NCBI GenBank assembly: GCA_036526195.1
Contig: DATCYZ010000090.1
Location: forward strand, 1 to 8,868
DNA length: 8,868 nt
From: DATCYZ01 sp036526195
GTDB taxonomy: Bacteria > Pseudomonadota > Gammaproteobacteria > Burkholderiales > SG8-39
Direction: 5' to 3'
How positions within the stretch are numbered: the stretch's first letter is position 1; each line of letters starts with the position of its first letter. The notes beneath the pieces were generated by a model that was not told the DNA's origin, made no database searches, and saw only the letters and a program-made list of their open reading frames with translations. Shown one piece after another: positions 1-6,702 of this stretch. The translations under genes and the position numbers were made by a program.

Positions 1-342
1 TGGGGGCGCTACCGCGGGCTCGCGCAGGACATGGGGCGGCCGCCGCTCAAGGAGCTGCTCTTGAAGAACGTGTTTTTCGACACCTGCGTCTACCACCAGC
101 CGGGCATCGACCTGCTGCTCAAGGTGATCCCGGCGGAGAACATCCTGTTCGCCTCCGAGATGGTCGGCGCGGTGCGCGGCATCGACCCGGAGACGGGGCA
201 GTACTTCGACGACACAAAACGCTATATCGACAGCGCCGCCGACCTCGACGCCGCGGCGCGCGAGAAGATCTTCTCCAGCAACGTCTCGCGGGTCTACCCG
301 CGGCTGCGCACGAAGCTGGCGCGCGCCGGGGCGAACGGCTAG
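1..342 (+). CDS. 4-oxalomesaconate hydratase-like amidohydrolase, C-terminal part (5' end outside window)
   Basis: The frame is open from the first base (WGRYRGLAQDMGRPPLKELL...) and stops with TAG at 340-342, so this is the last 113 residues of a longer protein; the ATG at 31 is internal. The fragment shows FFDTCVYHQPGIDLL, then LFASEM, GAVRGIDPETG and DDTKRYI, and ends with the helix SSNVSRVYPRL. This pattern is typical of the C-terminal end of the amidohydrolase-2 family, and specifically the LigJ/PmdE type of 4-oxalomesaconate hydratase. Those enzymes hydrate 4-oxalomesaconate to 4-carboxy-4-hydroxy-2-oxoadipate in the protocatechuate 4,5-cleavage and gallate pathways. The Glu in SEM lies where the family keeps an active-site acid. 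The N-terminal metal-binding histidines are outside the window, so the exact reaction is inferred. Another amidohydrolase-2 hydratase or decarboxylase is the main alternative. It probably heads or sits within the operon with the next two genes (28-bp gap). Confidence 0.8.
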   Translation, partial: WGRYRGLAQDMGRPPLKELLLKNVFFDTCVYHQPGIDLLLKVIPAENILFASEMVGAVRGIDPETGQYFDDTKRYIDSAADLDAAAREKIFSSNVSRVYPRLRTKLARAGANG

Positions 343-370
343 AGTCCGCCTCCGGGCATCGGGGGGTGGC

Positions 371-1126
371 ATGGATCTCCAGCTGAAGGGACGCGGCGCG
401 CTGGTCACGGGCGCGAGCGCCGGCATCGGCCGGGGCATCGCGCTCGCGCTCGCCGCCGAAGGCGTGCGCCTCGCGCTCACCGCGCGGCGCGCGGACAGGC
501 TCGCCGCGCTCGCGAAAGAGATCGTCGCCGGCGGCGGCGCGGAACCGGTGCTGATCGAGGCCGACCTGTACCAGGCCGACGCCGCGCAGCGCATCGCGCA
601 GGCCGCCACCGCGGGCCTCGGCGCCGTGGACATCCTCGTCAACAACGCCGGCGGCTCGCGTCCCTTCAAGGACCTGCACGTCGACGAGGCGCTGTGGGAG
701 GAGGCGATGACGCTGAATTTCCATCGCCCGCGGCAGCTGGCCGACGCGCTCATCGACCCGATGGTCGCGCGCAAGTGGGGGCGCATCATCAACATCACGG
801 GCAAGAGCGAGCCGGACAACGTCAACGGCGCCTTCGCCGCCAAGGCCGGCCTGCACAGCTGGGCCAAGGGCCTGTCGCGCATGGTGGGTCCGCACGGCAT
901 CACGGTGAACTGCATCCCGCCCGGGCGCATCCACTCCGAGCAGATCCTGCGCAACTACACGCCCGAGTACCGGAAATGGCAGGCGGAGAACGAGATCCCG
1001 ATGGCGCGCTACGGCGAGCCGGAGGACATCGCGGCGCTGGTGTGCTTCCTTGCCTCGCCGCTCGCCGGCTACATCACCGGCGCCGTGATCCCGGTGGACG
1101 GCGGCCTGCGCCGCTACCAGTTCTAG
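371..1126 (+). CDS. SDR-family oxidoreductase-like protein lacking the catalytic tyrosine
   Basis: This 251-residue protein has the length and layout of a classical short-chain dehydrogenase/reductase. It has a Rossmann fold with the nucleotide-binding motif TGASAGIG at residues 13-20 and NNAG at 91-94. It ends with the usual ASPLAGYITG...PVDGG segment (about 228-245). The active-site region is atypical. In the stretch after GRIINITGKSEP the expected YxxxK reads AFAAK, with Lys158 present but Ala154 at the Tyr position; the catalytic Ser is also not clearly placed (Ser146 is nearest). It may therefore be a non-reductive SDR relative, an enzyme with a displaced active site, or a binding protein. 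The ATG at 371 follows a G-rich stretch that could act as a weak ribosome site. It starts 28 bp after the hydratase and ends 9 bp before the aldolase, so co-transcription is likely. It would often be auto-named a 3-oxoacyl-ACP reductase, which is not supported here. Confidence 0.88.
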   Translation: MDLQLKGRGALVTGASAGIGRGIALALAAEGVRLALTARRADRLAALAKEIVAGGGAEPVLIEADLYQADAAQRIAQAATAGLGAVDILVNNAGGSRPFKDLHVDEALWEEAMTLNFHRPRQLADALIDPMVARKWGRIINITGKSEPDNVNGAFAAKAGLHSWAKGLSRMVGPHGITVNCIPPGRIHSEQILRNYTPEYRKWQAENEIPMARYGEPEDIAALVCFLASPLAGYITGAVIPVDGGLRRYQF

Positions 1127-1135
1127 GCGCGCCGC

Positions 1136-1918
1136 GTGTCCGCGCCCTGGTCAATTCCCTCGATGCGCCCGCAGTGCAGCGACGCGGAGTGGCGCACCCG
1201 CATCGACCTCGCCGCCTGCTACCGGCTGGTCGAGCTCTACGGCATGTCGGACATGATGGCGAACCACATCTCGGCGCGCGTGCCGGGGGAGGAAGACGCC
1301 TTCCTGATCAACCCCTACGGCATGCTCTACGACGAGATCAGCGCCTCGAGCCTGATCAAGGTGGACCACGACGGCAGGATCCTCGCGAAGCCGGATTTCG
1401 GGCCCCTGGACTACGGCATCAACAAGGCGGGCTACGTGGTGCACAGCGCGGTGCACGTGGCGCGGCCCGAGGTGTGCTGCGTGATCCACACCCACACCTG
1501 GGCGACGATGGCGGTCTCCGCGCTCGAGTGCGGGCTGCTGCCGATCACGCAGACGGCGATGCGCTTCCTGAGGATCGGCTACCACGACTACCGGGGCGTG
1601 GTGCTCGACACCGCCGAGCAGGCCTCGCTCGGCGCCGACCTCGGCGATCGCGAGGCGATGATCCTGCGCCACCACGGCGCGCTCACGGTCGGGCGCACGG
1701 TGGGCGAGGCCTTCAACTGGATGCACCGGCTCGAGCTCGCCTGCCGCAGCCAGCTCGCCGCCATGGCCACGGGCGCGAAGCTCGGCAGCGTGCCGCAGGC
1801 GGTGCTGGAGGAGACCTGGAACAACTACCAGCCGGCGACGCGCCGGCCCTATGGGGTGATGGAGTGGCCAGCCCTGCTGCGCAAGCTAGACCGCATCGAC
1901 CCCTCCTACCGCGACTGA
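1136..1918 (+). CDS. Class II aldolase/adducin-family protein
   Basis: The 260-residue product matches the class II aldolase/adducin head domain along its length. The zinc-binding pair lies in CVIHTHT (His118, His120) and a third His in LRHHGAL (His180). The Glu that acts in fuculose-1-phosphate aldolase is missing: four residues before His103 is Gly99 (NKAGYVVH), as in the adducin-like branch. The segments CGLLPITQTAM, GYHDYRG and EAFNWMHRLELAC also resemble adducin heads more than sugar-phosphate aldolases. The reaction is unknown; metal-dependent aldol cleavage or decarboxylation of a catabolic intermediate is possible. The GTG start at 1136 is chosen because it is 9 bp after the SDR stop; it has no good ribosome site, so the ATG at 1163 is a real alternative, still upstream of the conserved core. 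It is the last gene of the + strand unit before the converging liv operon. Confidence 0.87.
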   Translation: MSAPWSIPSMRPQCSDAEWRTRIDLAACYRLVELYGMSDMMANHISARVPGEEDAFLINPYGMLYDEISASSLIKVDHDGRILAKPDFGPLDYGINKAGYVVHSAVHVARPEVCCVIHTHTWATMAVSALECGLLPITQTAMRFLRIGYHDYRGVVLDTAEQASLGADLGDREAMILRHHGALTVGRTVGEAFNWMHRLELACRSQLAAMATGAKLGSVPQAVLEETWNNYQPATRRPYGVMEWPALLRKLDRIDPSYRD

Positions 1919-1930
1919 GGACCGGTCCGG

Positions 1931-1984
1931 CGCCGGAATCCGGCATATAGTAACATATATGTTACCACAACGCCGGTTCCGGCG
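1931..1984. repeat. Large inverted repeat between convergent operons
   Basis: The left arm 1931-1944 (CGCCGGAATCCGGC) pairs with the right arm 1972-1984 (GCCGGTTCCGGCG) over 13 base pairs with one bulged T at 1939. The 27-base centre holds a separate perfect palindrome. A GGACCGGTCC palindrome lies just upstream at 1919-1928, directly after the aldolase stop. The position between two convergent 3' ends suggests a bidirectional transcription stop or RNA-end protecting hairpin. There is no T-tract on either side, so it is not a textbook intrinsic terminator. A cruciform, regulator site or relic of a small repeat element are alternatives. Confidence 0.6.
1950..1965. promoter_or_regulatory. Perfect 16-bp AT-rich palindrome, possible regulator-binding site
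   Basis: GTAACATATATGTTAC is its own exact reverse complement and stands out as an AT-rich island in very GC-rich DNA. The size and symmetry fit a dimeric helix-turn-helix repressor site (TetR, MarR or GntR type). However, it lies between two gene ends and there is no gene start nearby for it to control. It may simply be the upper stem of the surrounding hairpin. The palindrome is certain; the function is not. Confidence 0.45.
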
Positions 1985-1993
1985 TCCTGTTGC

Positions 1994-2016
1994 GCCGTCC
2001 CCGGCGTCCGGACGGC
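1994..2016 (-). terminator. Hairpin directly after livF, possible transcript end
   Basis: On the - strand the sequence just past the livF stop forms a 7-bp GC-rich stem (GCCGTCC with GGACGGC, arms 2010-2016 and 1994-2000) and a 9-base loop. It has no following U-run, so termination would have to be factor-assisted or completed by the larger inverted repeat beyond it. It may mainly protect the 3' end of the liv transcript. Confidence 0.4.
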
Positions 2017-2017
2017 C

Positions 2018-2713
2018 CTACTGCGCCGCGATCAGCCCCGCGAGCCGCTCCGGATCCTCGCGCAGCACCGCAGACGCCCCGTCGTAGACGATGCGCCCCC
2101 GGTCCATCACCACGGTGCGCTCGGAAAACCCCAGCGCGACGCGGCTGTTCTGCTCGACCAGGACGATCGCCAGTTCCCCGCGCAGCTTCGCCAGCACCCC
2201 GGTCAGCGCCTCGACGATCACCGGGGCGAGGCCCTCGGTGGGCTCGTCCATCAGCACCAGGCGCGGGTTGGTGAGCAGGGCGCGGGCGATGGTCAGCATC
2301 TGCTGCTCGCCGCCGGAGAGCTGGTTGCCGGCGTTCTTCAGCCGCGCCTTCAGGTTGGGGAACAGCTCGTACACGCGCTCTGTGGTCCACGCACCCGGGC
2401 GCATCGCCATCTCGAGGTTCTCGCGCACCGTGAGCGAGGGAAAGATCTCGCGCTCCTGCGGCACGTAGCCCAGGCCCGCCTGCGCGCGCCGGTGCGGCGG
2501 CTCGCGCTCGATGCGCGCGCCGGCGAGCGAAATCGTGCCGGCATGCAGCGTGGTGTGGCCCATCAGGGTGGCGAGCAGGGTCGACTTGCCGACGCCGTTC
2601 CTGCCGATCACCGAGACGCTCTCGCCCTCGGCCAGCGCAAGATCGACGCCCTCGAGCGCCACGGTCTCGCCGTAGCCCGCGGTGACCCCGGCGAGCGCGA
2701 GCAGCTCAGCCAT
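2018..2713 (-). CDS. livF: Branched-chain/aromatic acid ABC transporter ATP-binding protein LivF
   Basis: This 231-residue ATPase has the size and motifs of LivF, the second nucleotide-binding subunit of the hydrophobic-amino-acid-type importers. Visible are Walker A GRNGVGKST (37-45), the Q-loop Gln in YVPQ (86), the signature LSGGEQQM (132-139) and Walker B RLVLMDEPTEGLAP (151-164). The switch region reads VEQN, with Gln where most ABC ATPases have His, which is normal for LivF. It would pair with LivG at the cytoplasmic face of LivHM and power uptake. The ATG overlaps the livG stop by 8 bp (ATGGCTGA), and a weak GAGG lies upstream, so translation is probably coupled. It is the last gene of the operon. 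The liv name gives family, not substrate: given the catabolic neighbours, an aromatic acid is more likely than leucine. Confidence 0.94.
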   Translation of the reverse strand: MAELLALAGVTAGYGETVALEGVDLALAEGESVSVIGRNGVGKSTLLATLMGHTTLHAGTISLAGARIEREPPHRRAQAGLGYVPQEREIFPSLTVRENLEMAMRPGAWTTERVYELFPNLKARLKNAGNQLSGGEQQMLTIARALLTNPRLVLMDEPTEGLAPVIVEALTGVLAKLRGELAIVLVEQNSRVALGFSERTVVMDRGRIVYDGASAVLREDPERLAGLIAAQ

Positions 2714-3464
2714 GGGCGGCCTCGGTGCCGAGGTACACCGCGCGCACTTCGGGGTGCGCGGCGATCTCCTCCGGTGGGCCCTCGGCGAGGATCGCGCCCT
2801 GCACCAGCACGGTGATCTTCTTCGCGAAGCGGAACACGAGGTCCATGTCGTGCTCGATGATCAGCACGCCGATCTCCGGGGAGAGGGCGTCGATGGCGTC
2901 CAGGATGACGTGGGTCTCGGCGCTCGGCACCCCGGCGGCGGGCTCGTCGAGCAGCAGCACCCGCGGCCCGAGGCCGAGGGCGATGGCGAGTTCCACCAGC
3001 CGCTGGCGGCCGTAGGGCAGCTCCGAGATGGTGCGCCCGGCCTCGTCGGCGAGCTTCATTCTCTCGAGCAGGCCCATGGCCTCGTCGATCACGTCGCGCC
3101 GCAGGCCGGCGGGGCGGAACATGCGCCCGCCGACGCCGCGCCGCTCGGCCACCGCGATGGCGACGTTCTGCAGCACCGGCAGGCCGCGGAACAACTGGTT
3201 GATCTGGAAGGTGCGCGCGATGCCGCGCTTCACCCGCGCCGCCTGCGGCAACCGGGTGACGTCCGTGCCCTCGAGCAGCACGCTGCCGGCGCTCGGCGCG
3301 AGCGCGCCGGTGAGCAGGTTGACGAAGGTGGTCTTGCCCGCGCCGTTGGGGCCGATCAGCGCGTGGCGCGCACCGGGCTCGAGGCGGAAGTCGATGTCGC
3401 GCGCCACCACCAGCGCGCCGAAGTTGCGCGCGAGGCCGCGGGTTTCGAGGAGCGGCGCGCTCAT
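2706..3464 (-). CDS. livG: Branched-chain/aromatic acid ABC transporter ATP-binding protein LivG
   Basis: This 252-residue ATPase is of LivG type. It has Walker A GPNGAGKTT (38-46), the Q-loop in ARTFQ (83-87), a signature region SELPYGRQR (147-155), Walker B VLLLDEPAAG (169-178) and the switch His in IIEHDMDLV (205). The signature reads LPYG rather than the usual LSYG, and Walker B is followed by VPSAE rather than LNP-type residues. Both look like traits of a subgroup rather than damage. The start at 3464 is chosen because the ATG overlaps the livM stop as ATGA and the protein then begins MSAPLLETRGLARNFGALVV at the usual family start. The frame stays open far upstream, but only as a shadow of livM. 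No ribosome site is seen, consistent with translational coupling. Confidence 0.94.
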   Translation of the reverse strand: MSAPLLETRGLARNFGALVVARDIDFRLEPGARHALIGPNGAGKTTFVNLLTGALAPSAGSVLLEGTDVTRLPQAARVKRGIARTFQINQLFRGLPVLQNVAIAVAERRGVGGRMFRPAGLRRDVIDEAMGLLERMKLADEAGRTISELPYGRQRLVELAIALGLGPRVLLLDEPAAGVPSAETHVILDAIDALSPEIGVLIIEHDMDLVFRFAKKITVLVQGAILAEGPPEEIAAHPEVRAVYLGTEAAHG

Positions 3465-4468
3465 GCGCGCCGGCGCGCGAGCCAGCGCGCGAACTTGTCG
3501 CCCAGCCCAATCAGGCCGTTGCGTGCGAACAGCGCCACCGCCATCAGCGTGATGCCCAGGCCCAGCTGCCAGGCGGTCGGGTAGGCGCGCGCCAGCGTGT
3601 GCTCGAGCATCAGGTAGACCACGGCGCCGACGATGGCGCCGTAGAGCCGGCCGTAGCCGCCGAGGATCAGGATGATCAGCACGCCGGCGGCGCGGTCCAG
3701 GCCCAGCGTCGACAGGTTCACGTAGGCGTTGGTCTGGGTGAACAGGCCTCCGGCGATGCCGGCGAGCGCCGCCGAGATGGCGTAGGCGACCACCTGCCGG
3801 CGCCGCACCGGCGCCCCCACCGCGTGCATGCGCAGCAGGTTCTCGCGGATGCCGGTGAGGCTGCGCCCGAAGGAGGAGTAGACCAGCATGCGCACGAAGA
3901 CGAACACCCCCAGCAGCACCGCGAGCGTGTAGAGGTACTGCACGCGGAAGTAGAGCGGGTCGAAGGCGAAGACGCCGAACACCGCCTTGAACGACAGGCC
4001 CGGCATGCCGTCGAAGCCGCCGGTCCAGGCCGAGCCCATGTTGGCGCCTTCCTCGATCAGCGCCATGGTGCAAAGCGTCAACATGAGCAGCGTCAGCCCG
4101 TGGGTGCGCAGCAGCACGAGGCCGGAGACGAGGCCAATGAGTCCCGCCACCACGGCGGCGGCCACCAGTCCGGAGAGCGGCTCGTTCCAGCCGGCGTGCG
4201 CCGCCAGCATGCCCACGGTGTAGGCGCCGGCGCCGAAGAAGGCGGCGTGGCCCAGCGTGACGATGCCGGCGTAGCCGAGCACCAGGTCGAGCGACAGCGC
4301 GAAGAGCACCATCACCAGCAACTGGGTGCCGAAGGCGAGGTGGTTCGGGAAGGTGAAGAACACCGCGATCGCCGCGAGCCAGGGCAGCGGCTCCCACCAG
4401 CGCAGCCGGTGGCGCGCGCGGATCGCCGCGACCGCCGCGGCGCCGGCGGCGCCGGGAACGGCGCTCAT
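3461..4468 (-). CDS. livM: Branched-chain/aromatic acid ABC transporter permease LivM
   Basis: The 335-residue product is a polytopic inner-membrane protein with long hydrophobic stretches from about residue 28 to 315. It carries LivM landmarks: LGYAGIVTLGHAAFFGAGAYT (about 64-83), the cytoplasmic coupling segment GRSLTGIREN...AVG (201-218), and LGGYGRLYGAIVGA (269-282). It would form the membrane channel together with LivH. The start at 4468 overlaps the livH stop as ATGA and has GGGAG seven bases upstream, so the longer open frame into livH is not used. About 25 mostly Ala/Arg residues precede the first membrane segment. Length is normal for the family. Confidence 0.94.
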   Translation of the reverse strand: MSAVPGAAGAAAVAAIRARHRLRWWEPLPWLAAIAVFFTFPNHLAFGTQLLVMVLFALSLDLVLGYAGIVTLGHAAFFGAGAYTVGMLAAHAGWNEPLSGLVAAAVVAGLIGLVSGLVLLRTHGLTLLMLTLCTMALIEEGANMGSAWTGGFDGMPGLSFKAVFGVFAFDPLYFRVQYLYTLAVLLGVFVFVRMLVYSSFGRSLTGIRENLLRMHAVGAPVRRRQVVAYAISAALAGIAGGLFTQTNAYVNLSTLGLDRAAGVLIILILGGYGRLYGAIVGAVVYLMLEHTLARAYPTAWQLGLGITLMAVALFARNGLIGLGDKFARWLARRRA

Positions 4469-5325
4469 GCGCGTCTCCCGAAAATGCCCTGCGGCCGCCA
4501 CAGCAGCAGGATCAGCGTCAGCGCATAGATGAACATCGTGCCGCCCTTCGGGAAGTGGATCTTCAGCACGAAATCCAGTAATCCGATGAGCAGCGCGGCG
4601 AAGAACACCCCGGTGACGCGGCCGAGGCCACCGACGGCGACGACGATGAGGAAGTAGGCGAGGTAGCGCAGCGGGTACTGCGGGTCGAGCCCGAGGATCT
4701 CGGCGCCGAGGCCGCCGCCGATCGCCGCCAGCCCGCAGCCGAAGGCGAAGGTGATGGTGAACAATCGCCCGACGTCGATGCCGAGAGATTGCGTCATGCG
4801 CCGGTTGTCCACCGCGGCGCGGATCATGGCGCCGAAGCGGGTGCGCTCGAAGCCGAGCCAGAGCGCGAGCATCAGAGCCGTGCCGAAGACGATGATCACC
4901 AGGCTGTAAGTGCGGTATTGCATGAAGCCGAGGTCGGTCTGGCCGCGCAGCCAGGCCGGCAGCGTCAGCGTCTGCGTCTCCGGCCCGATGCCGAGGGTGA
5001 TCAGCGCGATCATGACGAACACGAGACCAATCGTGAACAGCACCTGGTCGAGTTCCGAGGCGGCGTAGAGCCGCGCGTAGAACAGCCGCTCGAGCACCGC
5101 GGCCAGCGCGGCGACGAGGACGAAGCCGGCGAGCAGGGCGGCCCCGAAGGGCATGCCGAGCTCGCCCATGCCGACGACGATGACGTAGCCGCCGAGCATG
5201 GCGAAGCCGCCGTGGGCGAGGTTGACGAAGCCCATCAGCCCCATGGTGACCGACAGGCCCACCGAGACGATGAACAGCACCATGCCCGAGGCCAGGCCGC
5301 CGAGGAGGATGCTCGCGAGATCCAT
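4465..5325 (-). CDS. livH: Branched-chain/aromatic acid ABC transporter permease LivH
   Basis: The 286-residue, highly hydrophobic product matches LivH. It has the early motif MGLMGFVNLAHGGFAMLGGY (28-47), the cytoplasmic coupling segment RFGAMIRAAVDN...SLGIDV and the C-terminal end WRPQGIFGRR. About eight membrane segments can be seen by eye. The ATG at 5325 has AGGA about eight bases upstream. It follows livK after a 105-bp gap that contains a terminator-like hairpin, so livHMGF is probably expressed at a lower level than livK by read-through. Confidence 0.94.
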   Translation of the reverse strand: MDLASILLGGLASGMVLFIVSVGLSVTMGLMGFVNLAHGGFAMLGGYVIVVGMGELGMPFGAALLAGFVLVAALAAVLERLFYARLYAASELDQVLFTIGLVFVMIALITLGIGPETQTLTLPAWLRGQTDLGFMQYRTYSLVIIVFGTALMLALWLGFERTRFGAMIRAAVDNRRMTQSLGIDVGRLFTITFAFGCGLAAIGGGLGAEILGLDPQYPLRYLAYFLIVVAVGGLGRVTGVFFAALLIGLLDFVLKIHFPKGGTMFIYALTLILLLWRPQGIFGRRA

Positions 5326-5348
5326 GTGGAATCCTGGAACGGGACGTG

Positions 5349-5405
5349 AAAAAGCCGCCGGGCACGGGGGCGGGACCCTGCGGTCCCTGGCCCGCGCGCG
5401 GCGGC
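5349..5405 (-). terminator. Terminator/attenuator hairpin between livK and livH
   Basis: Read on the - strand, GCCGCC (5405-5400) pairs with GGCGGC (5359-5354) and is followed at once by five T (5353-5349). Within it, GGGC pairs with GCCC, and an apical GGGACC/GGTCCC stem (5387-5382 with 5377-5372) closes a 4-base loop. A GC-rich stem followed by a short U-run is the form of an intrinsic terminator. Placed after the binding-protein gene, it would let part of the transcripts stop, giving excess binding protein over permease, a common design in ABC importers. Confidence 0.65.
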
Positions 5406-5430
5406 CGTCAGGCGATCGCCTTGCGGCGAC

Positions 5431-6630
5431 TTACTGGCACTTGCCGACCTTCATCTCCTTGCACATGTCCTTCACCGCCGGCGTGGTGGCGAGGTTCTTC
5501 TGCACCAGGCGCCCGCCCTGCTTCACCAGTTCGGAGAGGTAGGCGTTCATGACGATGTCGCGTGTCGCGCCGTCGATCATGATCGGCCCGCGCGGGCTGT
5601 CGGCGTACTTCCAGCCCTTCCAGGCGGCGAGCACCGCATCCGCCTCCGGCTTGCCCTTGGTCGCCTGCACCGCGTGCGCGATGGCGGCCATGCCGTCGTA
5701 GCCCTGCACCGCCATGAAGTCCGGCGTGGAATCGGCGCCGTAGGCCTTCTTCCACTCGGCGACCAGGCGCTTGTTGGCCGGGTTGTCGAGGTCGGCGTTG
5801 TAGTGGTGCATGGTGACCAGGCCCACCGCGGCGTCGCCCATGGCCTGCAGCTTGTTGTCCTGGGTGATGTCGCCCGGGCCGATCAGCTTGATGCCGGCCT
5901 GCTTCATGCCGAGCGCGCCGTAGGTCTTGACCACGCCCACCGCGTGGTCGCCCGCGGGCACAAAGACGAAGAACACGTCGGGCTTCTTGTCCTTGGCGCG
6001 CTGGAAGAACGGCGTGAAGTCCGGCACCTTGGCGGGCGAGCCCATCGGGATCTCGTCGATCACCTTGCCGCCGGCGCCCTCGAAGCCGGCCTTGAACGCA
6101 TCCAGGCTGTCCTTGCCCGGCGGAAAGTCGGAGAAGCCCACCACCGCGGTCTTCGCCTTCAGCGTCTTGGCGGCGGCCTCGCCCATGGCGAAGCCCGAGT
6201 GCCACATCGAGAACGACACCCGCGCGATCTGCGGCGACAGGTTGGTGATCCAGGCGGTGCCGGCATTCATGATCAGCATCGGCTTCTTCGCCGCGGTGGC
6301 AAGCGGCGCCGCGGCGATCGCGTTCGGCGAATAGATGAAGCCGGTGAGGATGTCGACCTTGTCCTGGGTGATCAGTTCCTGCACCGCGGTCTTCGCGTCC
6401 GCGCCGCCCGGGTTCTTCGAGTCGCGCTTGATGATCTCGATCTTGTAGGGCGCGAAGGCGTTCGGGTTGAGCTTCTGGAACATCTCCATGCCGCGGTCGA
6501 CCTGCTGGCCGAACTCGGCGCCGCCGCCGGTGTAGGTCATCACCACGCCAATCTTGACGGTCTGTGCCTGCGCCGCGGCGATGCCGGCGGTGGCGAGCGC
6601 GATCGCCAGTACGGTGTGCTTGAGTTTCAT
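5431..6630 (-). CDS. livK: ABC transporter periplasmic substrate-binding protein (LivK-like)
   Basis: The 399-residue protein begins with a clear signal peptide (MKLKHTVLAIALATAGIAAA, cleavage probably near AQA-Q at 22-23). It then continues as a type I periplasmic binding protein: TVKIGVVMTYTGGGAEFG, a lobe with DSKNPGGADAKTAVQELI (71-87), LTGFIYSPN (95-103) and the late GYDGMAAI (310-317). It would bind the substrate and deliver it to LivHM. The segment DSPRGPIMIDGATRDIVMNAY is common in binding proteins of this family, including ones for aromatic acids. Two cysteines near the C-terminus (390 and 398) could form a periplasmic disulfide. The start at 6630 is fixed by the signal peptide and by a strong ribosome site (AGGAGAGGA, in 6633-6642); the frame is open further upstream but has no signal-like start. 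Substrate is unknown. Confidence 0.94.
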   Translation of the reverse strand: MKLKHTVLAIALATAGIAAAQAQTVKIGVVMTYTGGGAEFGQQVDRGMEMFQKLNPNAFAPYKIEIIKRDSKNPGGADAKTAVQELITQDKVDILTGFIYSPNAIAAAPLATAAKKPMLIMNAGTAWITNLSPQIARVSFSMWHSGFAMGEAAAKTLKAKTAVVGFSDFPPGKDSLDAFKAGFEGAGGKVIDEIPMGSPAKVPDFTPFFQRAKDKKPDVFFVFVPAGDHAVGVVKTYGALGMKQAGIKLIGPGDITQDNKLQAMGDAAVGLVTMHHYNADLDNPANKRLVAEWKKAYGADSTPDFMAVQGYDGMAAIAHAVQATKGKPEADAVLAAWKGWKYADSPRGPIMIDGATRDIVMNAYLSELVKQGGRLVQKNLATTPAVKDMCKEMKVGKCQ

Positions 6631-6647
6631 CGTCCTCTCCTCATTGG

Positions 6648-6674
6648 CGCGACGCGCGAAACGCGTGCGTCGCG
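6648..6674 (-). promoter_or_regulatory. Stem-loop in the livK mRNA leader
   Basis: CGCGACGC (6648-6655) pairs with GCGTCGCG (6667-6674) over 8 bp, continued by GCG/CGC with a two-base bulge and an AAA loop. It lies between the predicted livK transcription start (about 6677) and the ribosome site, so it would sit at the very 5' end of the mRNA. A 5'-terminal stem-loop that slows mRNA decay is the simplest reading; folding also spaces it away from the ribosome site. Confidence 0.5.
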
Positions 6675-6679
6675 GGAAG

Positions 6680-6702
6680 GCGCAATATGGACAATGTTGC
6701 GC
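6680..6702. promoter_or_regulatory. Inverted-repeat operator over the livK promoter, probable MarR site
   Basis: GCGCAA and TTGCGC flank 11 bases, and inner AT/AT and G/C pairs also match, so 9 of 11 base pairs of this 23-bp element are symmetric. It covers the predicted -10 hexamer and most of the spacer of the livK promoter. Size, symmetry and position fit binding by a MarR dimer that blocks RNA polymerase. The divergent marR gene starts 148 bp away and is the natural candidate. Confidence 0.6.

Noticed and set aside
119..934. Long open frames antisense to the SDR and similar long frames antisense to most other genes
   Set aside because: High GC makes stops rare in shadow frames. Their translations are low-complexity Arg/Ala/Gly/His-rich and show no family motif, while the opposite strand has clear genes.
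3009..3023. LPYG in the LivG signature as a damaged ATPase motif
   Set aside because: Walker A, Walker B, Q-loop and switch His are all intact, and LPYGRQR seems to be a normal variant in this transporter subgroup.
3461..5365. A single 634-residue permease or a LivM-LivG fusion suggested by long open frames
   Set aside because: The extra lengths are shadows of livH or livM in another frame; ATGA overlaps and normal family starts show separate genes.
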